Positions 52,613 through 60,200 of a stretch of 64,000 bases of DNA are shown piece by piece. The notes beneath the pieces are model-generated. The model searched no databases and was not told where the DNA came from. It saw nothing but the letters and a program-made list of their open reading frames with translations. Each line of letters starts with the position of its first letter. The first letter of the stretch is position 1. The stretch spans positions 157,345-221,344 of the forward strand of contig JAEUJM010000005.1 in assembly GCA_016794585.1 (NCBI GenBank). The letters are read 5' to 3'. The stretch is from Acidimicrobiales bacterium (GTDB lineage Bacteria; Actinomycetota; Acidimicrobiia; Acidimicrobiales; DATDAH01). The translations under genes and the position numbers were made by a program.

Positions 52613-54144
52613 ATACTGGCACCCTCACCGAGGCGCTGCGAGGCGCAGCCACCCGCTTCGGGGACGCCCCCGCGTTCGTCGACGCCGGTGGGTGGCCCAT
52701 CGGCTTCGCCCAGCTCGACCGGGTCACCGACGAGGTGGCCGCGGCCCTGGCCGCGACCGGCGTCGGTGAAGGGTCGGTGGCCGCCCTGCTCCTGGGCTCG
52801 ACGGTCGACTACGCCGTCGCCTACCTCGCCCTCGCGAAGCTCGGCGCGGTCACCGCCGGGGTCAACCCCCGGTTCACCGCCGACGAGCAGCGCCGCTGCC
52901 TCGAGGTGGTGCGCCCGGACCTCGTCCTCACCGCCGAGGCCGGGGGTGCGTCCGACGCCGCCGGGGCCCAGGTGCTGGTGGTCCCGCGTGCCACGGCAGT
53001 CGACGAGCTGTTCGCGGGCCGGCGCCTGGCGGGCGGCACGCCCCCTCCACTGGCGCCGGACCCCGACCGGCCCGTGACCATCGTCTTGACCTCCGGCACC
53101 ACCGGCCGGCCCAAGGGCGCGGTGTTCACCGACCGTCAGCTCGCCGCCGTGGTCGAGATCGACACGGGAGGAGCCTGGGGCGGCGGCGGGCCCATGCTGG
53201 CCGGCACCGAGCTGGCCCACGTCGGCTTCATGACCAAGCTCCCCTGGTACCTGCGCAAGGCCCACACCCTGCACCTGCTCGACAAGTGGCGGGCCGCCGA
53301 GGTGCTCCGCATCGTCGAGCGCACCGGGATGGCCGCCGTCGGTGGGGTCGCACCTCAGATCGCCCTGTTGCTCGCCCTCCCCGACTTCGACGAGCACGAC
53401 CTCGGCGCCGTCCAGGCGCTCATCGTCGGCGGTGGCCCCTCCTCCCCCGCCCTCGTCGAGGAGGCCCGACGGCGCTTCGGCGCCGCGTACTCCATCCGCT
53501 ACTCGTCCACGGAGTCGGGCGGGGTGGGGACGGGCACGGCCTTCGACGCCGACGACGAGGAGGCCCTGCACACCGTCGGCCGCCCCCGTGCGGGGATCGA
53601 CCTGGCCATCCGCGACGAGGAGGGCCACGACCTCCCGCCCGGCGAGGTCGGCGAGGTGTGCCTGCGCTCGGGCGCGGTCATGGACCGTTACTGGCGCGAT
53701 CCCGAGGCGACGGCCACCACCCTGGTGGACGGCTGGCTCCGCACAGGTGACCTCGGCTACCGGGACGATGCCGGCTGTCTGCGCCTCGCCGGTCGACGCA
53801 AGGAGATGTACATCCGCGGGGGCTACAACGTGTATCCGATGGAGGTGGAGGCCGTGCTGGCCTCGCACCCCACCGTGGCCGACGTCGCCGTGGCCCCTCG
53901 GCCCGACCCCGTGATGGGCGAGATCGGCGTGGCCGTGGTCGTGGCGCGCGACGCGGACGACCCGCCCACGCTCGACGACCTGCGCACGCACGCCCGCGAG
54001 CGGCTCTCGGCCCACAAGCTGCCCGAGGCGCTGCGCCTCGTGGACGAGTTGCCCCTGACCACGGGGCAGAAGGTGGACCGCGCCGCCCTCGCGGCCCACG
54101 AGTCCCGGGCCGGATCGCCGCGGGAACCTTCGGGGCCCCGCTGA
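52606..54144 (+). CDS. acyl-CoA synthetase (FadD/AMP-binding)
   Basis: A 512-residue ANL ligase from ATG 52606 (MSDTGTLTEALRGAATRFGD). The P-loop is VLTSGTTGRPKGAVF, A5 RYSSTESGG, A8 AGRRKEMYIRGGYNVYPMEV, and the A10 Lys is in LPLTTGQKVDRAAL. It likely activates a medium or aromatic acid. An in-frame ATG at 52561 would overlap the opposite gene, and the conserved N-terminal pattern begins after 52606, so the later start is preferred. It is followed 13 bases later by the molybdoenzyme gene. Confidence 0.87.
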   Translation: MSDTGTLTEALRGAATRFGDAPAFVDAGGWPIGFAQLDRVTDEVAAALAATGVGEGSVAALLLGSTVDYAVAYLALAKLGAVTAGVNPRFTADEQRRCLEVVRPDLVLTAEAGGASDAAGAQVLVVPRATAVDELFAGRRLAGGTPPPLAPDPDRPVTIVLTSGTTGRPKGAVFTDRQLAAVVEIDTGGAWGGGGPMLAGTELAHVGFMTKLPWYLRKAHTLHLLDKWRAAEVLRIVERTGMAAVGGVAPQIALLLALPDFDEHDLGAVQALIVGGGPSSPALVEEARRRFGAAYSIRYSSTESGGVGTGTAFDADDEEALHTVGRPRAGIDLAIRDEEGHDLPPGEVGEVCLRSGAVMDRYWRDPEATATTLVDGWLRTGDLGYRDDAGCLRLAGRRKEMYIRGGYNVYPMEVEAVLASHPTVADVAVAPRPDPVMGEIGVAVVVARDADDPPTLDDLRTHARERLSAHKLPEALRLVDELPLTTGQKVDRAALAAHESRAGSPREPSGPR

Positions 54145-54157
54145 CGTTGCTGTCGGC

Positions 54158-55708
54158 GTGAGCTCCGAGTCGGTCGACGCCCGTCCCGACCTGCGGGACC
54201 CGGCGCGCCTCGCCGGCGTCGTCGCCGCGGCCACCGCCCTGGCGGTCACCGAGCTGGTCCGGGCCGTCACCGCCGATGCGCCCTCGCTCATCGTCGCCGT
54301 CGGCGACGTCTTCGTCGACGGCCTCCCCGGCGACGTCACCCGGACCGTGATCGGGGCCATCGGCACCGCCGACAAGCCCGCCCTGCTCATCGGCATCGTG
54401 GTCGTCTCCCTGCTCATCGGGGCCAGGACCGGCACCGCCGCCCTCTCCCGGCGGTGGGTCGGCGATGTGGTGTTCGTCGCCTTCGGCCTGCTCGGGGCGC
54501 TCACCGGGATGCGGGCGCCGCTCACCACCGACGGCGGTGCGATCGCCGCCGCCACCCTCGGGGCTGCCACCGGTGCCCTCAGCCTGCGCCTCCTCCTGCG
54601 TACGGCCGCAGCCTGGACCGCTCCCGACCACGCCGGGGGCGCCGACGCCGGGCGACGCCAGTTCCTCGCGCTGGCGGGTGCCACCGGGGTGTTCGCCGCC
54701 GCCGTGGGCCTGATGGGCCGATCGCTCGGTCTCGGCCGCACCGTCGAGGCGGCCCGTGCCGACGTGGTCCTGCCCGAGGTCACGGGGGGCACCCGCCCCA
54801 CCGCCGCCGACGCCGGCCTCGACGTGGAAGGCATCACCCCCCAGGTGACGCCCAACGCCGATTTCTACCGCATCGACACCGCCCTCACCGTCCCCCAGGT
54901 GGACCCCGCCGGCTGGACGCTCACCATCGACGGGATGGTGGACGAGCCCCTCGAGCTGACCTTCGCCGAGTTGCTCGCCCTGCCGCTCGTGGAGCGTGAG
55001 GTGACCATCGCCTGCGTCTCCAACGAGGTGGGCGGCGACCTGGTCGGCAACGCCCGCTGGCTCGGCGTCCCCCTCCGGTCGCTGCTGCGCGAGGCGGGTG
55101 TGCAGGACGGCGCCACGCAGGTCATGGGCCACTCGGTCGACGGCTTCACGGCCGGCTTCCCCACCGAGCTCCTCGACGACGACCGCCCCGCCCTGGTGGC
55201 GGTCGGCATGAACGGGGAGCCGCTTCCCCTCGAGCACGGGTTCCCCGCCCGTCTGATCATCGGTGGGATCTACGGCTACGTGTCCGCCACCAAGTGGCTC
55301 CAACGCATCGAGCTGACCACCCTTGACGCCGCCGACGGCTACTGGATCCCGCGGGGCTGGGCCAAGGAGGCCCCCATCAAGACCCAGACCCGCATCGACA
55401 CCCCACGCAGCAGTGACCAGCACGCCGGATCGGTCCCCGTCGCCGGCGTGGCCTGGGCCCCCACCAGAGGCATCGCCAAGGTCGAGGTGCAGGTCGACGA
55501 CGGGCCCTGGGAGGAGGCGCGGCTCGGTCCCGGCACGAGCGACGACACCTGGCGACAGTGGGTGTACGACTGGCGGCCCGAGCCGGGTCGCTACCGACTC
55601 CGGGCACGCGCCACCGATGGCGACGGCGAGACCCAGACCGAGGACACCGCTCCCCCCGCGCCCGACGGGGCCACCGGCTACCCCACCCGCACCGTCACCG
55701 TCACCTGA
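54158..55708 (+). CDS. membrane-anchored sulfite-oxidase-type molybdoprotein
   Basis: A 516-residue protein with about four to five TM helices in the first 180 residues (including RQFLALAGATGVFAAAVGLMG) and then a sulfite oxidase-like molybdopterin domain starting near GITPQVTPNADFYRIDTAL. The cofactor Cys is expected in TIACVSNEVGGDLVGNARWL. A C-terminal immunoglobulin-like dimerisation domain begins near VPVAGVAWAPTRGIAKVEV. It is probably anchored in the membrane with the catalytic part outside. The GTG start at 54158 is 13 bases after the ligase gene. Confidence 0.88.
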   Translation: MSSESVDARPDLRDPARLAGVVAAATALAVTELVRAVTADAPSLIVAVGDVFVDGLPGDVTRTVIGAIGTADKPALLIGIVVVSLLIGARTGTAALSRRWVGDVVFVAFGLLGALTGMRAPLTTDGGAIAAATLGAATGALSLRLLLRTAAAWTAPDHAGGADAGRRQFLALAGATGVFAAAVGLMGRSLGLGRTVEAARADVVLPEVTGGTRPTAADAGLDVEGITPQVTPNADFYRIDTALTVPQVDPAGWTLTIDGMVDEPLELTFAELLALPLVEREVTIACVSNEVGGDLVGNARWLGVPLRSLLREAGVQDGATQVMGHSVDGFTAGFPTELLDDDRPALVAVGMNGEPLPLEHGFPARLIIGGIYGYVSATKWLQRIELTTLDAADGYWIPRGWAKEAPIKTQTRIDTPRSSDQHAGSVPVAGVAWAPTRGIAKVEVQVDDGPWEEARLGPGTSDDTWRQWVYDWRPEPGRYRLRARATDGDGETQTEDTAPPAPDGATGYPTRTVTVT

Positions 55709-55718
55709 GGCCTCGCGT

Positions 55719-56075
55719 TCAGGCGGCGGCGACGTCGAACACGTGACGGGCCGCGCCGAAGCCGCCGGCGGCCGCATAGCGCTCGAGGCTGGCCGCGAAC
55801 GCGTCGCCGTCCGGGCCCCGGTACCAGCCCGCCAGCCACTCGACCCGATCGCAGCGCCGCAGCCGCAACTGGGCGACCCCGGCCGTGCCCGCCACCTCGG
55901 GCACGTCCTCGATCCCGCTCAGCACGATGACGTCGTCGGCCTCGCGCCGGCGGTCGGAGGCGTAGAGCTCGCCCCACACGCGTCCGGGAGCGACCACCAC
56001 GACCCGAGGCCGCCGCAGGCGCCGCAGGCGCTCCACGGGACCGGGCCACGTACTGCCGTTGCCTCGTAGGGGCAC
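55719..56075 (-). CDS. small protein of unknown function, paralogue of 56849-57280
   Basis: A 118-residue protein starting at GTG 56075, which has GGGAGG four bases upstream. A promoter at 56187-56215 lies between this start and an in-frame GTG at 56222, which rules the longer form out. After a basic stretch (VERLRRLRRPRVVVVAPG) it has two strand-helix units and ends with LRRCDRVEWLAGWYRGPDG and FGAARHVFDVAA. These last blocks match the 143-residue protein upstream (DRIVWLPGWSAGPHG; FGTARHVFAVDA). The D-x-V-x-x-L-x-G-W pattern faintly recalls nucleoside-deoxyribosyltransferase-like folds, but the catalytic spacing does not fit. No function is assigned. Confidence 0.6.
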   Translation of the reverse strand: MPLRGNGSTWPGPVERLRRLRRPRVVVVAPGRVWGELYASDRRREADDVIVLSGIEDVPEVAGTAGVAQLRLRRCDRVEWLAGWYRGPDGDAFAASLERYAAAGGFGAARHVFDVAAA

Positions 56076-56096
56076 CGCACCTCCCGGGGACGATCG

Positions 56097-56137
56097 ACGG
56101 GTGGAACCGGACGGGGGAACCGGACGGGTGGAACCGG
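56097..56137. repeat. three tandem 13-14-bp repeats in a 5' leader
   Basis: ACGGGTGGAACCGG occurs at 56097 and 56124 with a 13-base variant at 56111. The array lies between the promoter at 56187-56215 and the start at 56075, so it is transcribed as leader RNA (minus strand). Confidence 0.75.
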
Positions 56138-56186
56138 TCGGCGGCTCGACCGACGGAAGAAGGGGCGAGCCGCATCGACCATTCGG

Positions 56187-56215
56187 ACCATAAGCACCGG
56201 GTCCGCTGTCCGCAA
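56187..56215 (-). promoter_or_regulatory. sigma-70-type promoter for the 118-residue gene
   Basis: On the minus strand TTGCGG (56215-56210), a 17-base spacer and TATGGT (56192-56187) form a good housekeeping-type promoter. Predicted start is near 56180, giving a leader of about 105 bases. It begins just 18 bases after the matrixin stop codon. Confidence 0.6.
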
Positions 56216-56232
56216 TAGACACCCCTGTAGCG

Positions 56233-56871
56233 TCAGCTCCGACGACACGCCCCCGTCAGCGCCCGGAGCCCGGCAAGGTCACCGTGGCCGTAGTCGTCGC
56301 GGCGAACCGGCGCGGCGTTCATCAGCACCTGCTCGGGTGGGTCGCCGGCGTGGTCGAGGCCCCAGACGTGGCCGAGCTCGTGGGCGACCAGCGCCCGGAG
56401 CCCGGAGGGCGACAGCGCCCGGATCCGCGACGGCCAGAGGTACACGTAGCCGCCGAGGTAGCGGTCGCCCGCCCCGGACGGCTTGGGGTGGCCGTACGCG
56501 ACCGGTCGGCCCGGGGCATCGAAGGTGGTGAACTCGATGATCACCCGGCCGCCGTGCGCACGAGGGTCGAACCCGGTGCCGACGCGCTCGCTGGTGTACC
56601 CCTGGAACCTCCAGTCGACGCCGGTGGCGGCCTCGAGCCGCTGCACGGCTCGCACCACGGCGACGAGCTGCCAGTCGCCGGCGGCACCGTGGGGGTTGAT
56701 GCGGAACGGCATCGGACCGCAACGCTGCGCCACCGGCGCGCCCCCACCGCCCACGGCGAGGAAGCGGTACTCCATCCCGTAGCAGCCCGCCAGCAACGAC
56801 GCCCCCAACACGACGAGCACGAACGCCGTCGCCCGGCGGCGCCCCCGCTCACGCGTCCACGGCGAACACAT
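56233..56871 (-). CDS. matrixin-family metalloprotease lipoprotein
   Basis: A 212-residue protein from ATG 56871, which lies 23 bases inside the end of the preceding gene. A basic then hydrophobic signal ends in the lipobox LLAGC (Cys30), so it should be anchored outside the membrane. The zinc-binding motif HELGHVWGLDH is at 164-174 (His164, His168, His174; Glu165 as base), with the Met-turn at Met184 in VLMNAAP. This is the metzincin/matrixin signature. No propeptide cysteine switch is obvious, although Cys51 is available. Genomic position makes the neighbouring secreted giant a possible substrate. Confidence 0.85.
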   Translation of the reverse strand: MCSPWTRERGRRRATAFVLVVLGASLLAGCYGMEYRFLAVGGGGAPVAQRCGPMPFRINPHGAAGDWQLVAVVRAVQRLEAATGVDWRFQGYTSERVGTGFDPRAHGGRVIIEFTTFDAPGRPVAYGHPKPSGAGDRYLGGYVYLWPSRIRALSPSGLRALVAHELGHVWGLDHAGDPPEQVLMNAAPVRRDDYGHGDLAGLRALTGACRRS

Positions 56872-57280
56872 GGCGAGCCGTTCCGAAGAGGCCGACGGCT
56901 GCGGCCCGCTCGACCGCGATCGCCAGGTCGCGCCCATGCGGGCCGGCCGACCAGCCCGGCAACCAGACGATCCGGTCGCCCCGCCGCAACTCGGCCCCGT
57001 CGAGCAGGGCCATCGAGCCCGGCCCGACGAGCGCCAGCACCTCGCCGCCGGGTGGGGGCCGACGGGCGAGGTACCGGCGAACGGCGGCCGTGTCCGAGGC
57101 GATCAGCACCACCTGCGGACACGACCGCCGCCGCCGTCGGAACCGACCGGGACCGCTCGTGGTGGCTCGCGGCGCCGGCCGATCGCCGGCGCCACCCCCG
57201 CCCCGGGTGGCGCCGCCGATGGTGGCGGTGGTGGTGGTGGAGGCGCTGGTGGGGGGCACCTCCACCACCCCGCCCGTCAT
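56849..57280 (-). CDS. small protein of unknown function, paralogue of 55719-56075
   Basis: A 143-residue protein whose ATG at 57280 overlaps the stop of the giant gene by four bases (ATGA). The first about 45 residues are low-complexity Thr/Gly/Arg (TSASTTTTATIGG, then FRRRRRS). The remaining about 95 residues align with the 118-residue protein: VVLIASDTAAVRRYLARR, EVLALVGPG, LRRGDRIVWLPGWSAGPHG, GLFGTARHVFAVDA. There is no signal peptide or TM helix, so it is likely cytoplasmic even though its operon partners are exported. Its end overlaps the matrixin start. Confidence 0.65.
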   Translation of the reverse strand: MTGGVVEVPPTSASTTTTATIGGATRGGGGAGDRPAPRATTSGPGRFRRRRRSCPQVVLIASDTAAVRRYLARRPPPGGEVLALVGPGSMALLDGAELRRGDRIVWLPGWSAGPHGRDLAIAVERAAAVGLFGTARHVFAVDA

Positions 57281-60200
57281 GCGTCCGGCTCGGGCGGCGC
57301 CAGAGCGGCGTCCGCCGTCACCGAGGCCCCGCCGCCCACGACCAGCACGTCACTGCCGTCGAACTCGGGATGGCCATCCCAGTACTCGACCTGCCGGGCG
57401 CCCGTCCCGTCGACGAAGACGAGGTGGTAGTCCCCCGCGGGCAACCCCGACAGCGTGTAGCTCCCGTCGGGACCGGCGATGGCCCCGCCCGCCGGGCCTT
57501 GGGGCCCGATGGCCATCACCCAGGCGCCGCCGAGGGGATCGTCCGTCTCCTCGTCGGTGATGGTGCCGGTGATGGTGCCGGTGAGGGACGGCAGGTCGGC
57601 ATCCGCGATACCCGGAGCGGTGGCGCTGACCGCGTCGGCGATGCCGGTGAGGTCGAGGTCGTCGTACCACTCCATCGCGTGGGCACCGTCGCTCGGGACG
57701 AACTCGAGCTTGTAGTCACCGGCCGCCACGTCGAGGGAGTACTCCCCGTTGGCATCGGTGACGGTTCCCCTCGCCATCGTGTAGTCGGCGGCCGTCAGGG
57801 CGATGACGTGCACCCCGGCGAGCGGCACTCCGGTCCCCTCCTCGGTGACCGTCCCGGTGAGGGTGGAGCCGCCGGGGGGCGGCGTCGCCACCGGGAGGGC
57901 ACCGTCGGAGGTCGCGGCCACGCCCGCGTCCACGGCGACCGGGGTCGCCTGCTGGATGGTGGGCGAGTCGGGGGCGAAGCGAGGCGAGTGGGCGCCCGTC
58001 GGATCGACCCAGGCCACGAAGTGGTCACCGGTCGGCAGCGGGCCCAGGGTGTAGTCCCCGTTGCCGTCGACGGCCACGATCTGCTCGGGACCGAACGGCG
58101 TGCCGCCCACGGCGACCGCCCACGCCCCGGGCAGGGGGTCACCGCTACCGGCGTCGGTCACCGTTCCCTGCACGGTGCCCTTCGTCGGGTCCATGGCCGG
58201 GTCGACGTCGACCGTGGCCTCCGAGGCGACGACCACCAGGTCCGGGGCCCCGAAGAAGCCACTGGTGTGATCGCCGGAGGCGTCCACCAGGTACAGGAAG
58301 TAGGTGCCCGGTGGCAACGTCAGGGCGTAGTCGCCCTGAGCGTCGGTGATGTCGCTGCCCACCAACTGGAAGTCGTCGGTGCGCAGGGCGACCACCCAGA
58401 TGTCGGCCAGCGGGTCGCCGGAACCGGACTCCGTGACGGTGCCCGCAGCCTGCCCGGGTGCCGGCGTGACCGTCGTGGTCACGACGTTCGAGAGGGCGGC
58501 GGCGAACTCCGCCGTGGTCACCGCACCGACGTTGATGCGTGTGCCGACGTGGGCGTTGGACGGCGTGAAGGTGCAGTCCACGGTGACGTCGGCCCCGACC
58601 GCCAGGTCGGCGACGGGCCCGGCACAGGCGGGGGCGTTGCCGTCGATGATGCCGATGCCGGTCAGGGGCACGTTGCCGGTGTTGGTGGCGGTGAGCTGGT
58701 AGTGGATCGGCGACCCGGCGGCCACCGTGGTCTCAGCGGCCTCCTTCTCGAGGGTGATGGCCGGGGCGCGGGCCTCCACCTCGACGTCGACCTGGTTCGA
58801 CTGCACGGCGTCGATCTGGTCGGCGTCGACCGTGGCGGCGTTCTCGAAGGTGCCGGCGTCGGCGTTGGTCGGCGTGTACTCGCAGTCGACCGTCACCTCC
58901 TCGTTCGGCGCCAGGTCGGCGACGACCTGGGCGGCGCAGTCCGGCACCGCCGGGTCGGCGATGTCGATCCCGGTCAGGGTGAGCGCCGAGGTGTTGTGGA
59001 GGTCCAGGTGGTAGTGGATCGTCTCGCCGGCGATGACGTGGTCCTCGTCGGCGGTCAGGGCCACGGCCAGCGGCTCGTTCACCGTGACGACGACCTCGTT
59101 CGAGTCGACCGGATCGGTCCGGTCGGAGTCGACCTGGGCGGTGTTCGGGTACTCGCCCACGTCGGCGGCGACCGGTGTGTACGTGCAGTCCACGACGGTG
59201 GAGGCGCCCACGGCCAGGTCGAACACCGGGTCGTCACCGCAGTCGGGGGCGGCCGCATCGGTCACGTCGACGTCATGGAGGTCGACGTTGCCCGTGTTCT
59301 CGATGGCGAGGTGGTAGTGGATGGTCTCGCCGAGATCGACGTCCTCCTCGTCCGCCGACTTCACGACCTCGAGGGCCGGGTCGGGGACGATCACCGTGTA
59401 GGTGCGGGTCAGGGTCGTCTCGTGGCCGTCCTCGTCCTCCGCGGTCACGGTGAAGTCGTGCTCACCCTCGGTCGAGGTGTCGATGGGGTCGCCGTCGGCG
59501 ACGTTGCCCTCGCACGAGGAGACGGCGGTGTCGTCGACGCAGGTGAAGTCGGCGAGGACCTCGTCGTCGAGCTCGTAGACCGCGCCGTCCACCGGCGTGT
59601 TGATGGTGATGTGGGGGCCGACCACGTCGTGGTCGTCACCCATGGTGAAGTCGTCGAAGGTGACGGTCTCACCCCCGGCGCAGGGCACCACCCACGGCTG
59701 CTGCTGACCGGCTCCACAGCGCCAGCGCAGGATGATGTCGTTGAAGGCGAACGGGCCGGTGGCGTCCTTCAGGAACGTGGTGGTGTGCAGCTCGCCGTCG
59801 GCGATGTAGTCGACGGTGCCGTCCGTGCGCTCACCGGCGTAGACCGTGTGGCCTTCCGCCGGACGGGGCCCGACGCAGGCCTGGTCGTCCTCGGGGTACA
59901 CGATCTCCTCGAGGGCGGGAGCGAGGTTGTACCGGGCGTAGCCCAGGGCACCGCAGGCGAACAGCGACCCAGCCTGGAGCCGGGGGTCGTCCACCGGGCG
60001 GGTGGAGTCGATGAACATGTCGATGCCCTGGTACGAGGTCCCGTCGTCGGTGTAGGAGAACTCCACCCACGGGGTGCCGTCGTCGTTGATGTCGGGCGTG
60101 CCCACCAGGTGCAGCCAGCTCTGGCCGGCGGCGAGGCGGGTGAAGTCCACGCCCCCGTCGCCGTTGACCACGGCGGTGCCGTTGAGGACGTCCCAGACCT

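Noticed and set aside
56076..56222. N-terminal extension of the 118-residue protein to a GTG at 56222
   Set aside because: The extension is Ser/Pro/Arg low-complexity, lacks a ribosome site, and the start would lie upstream of the promoter found at 56187-56215.
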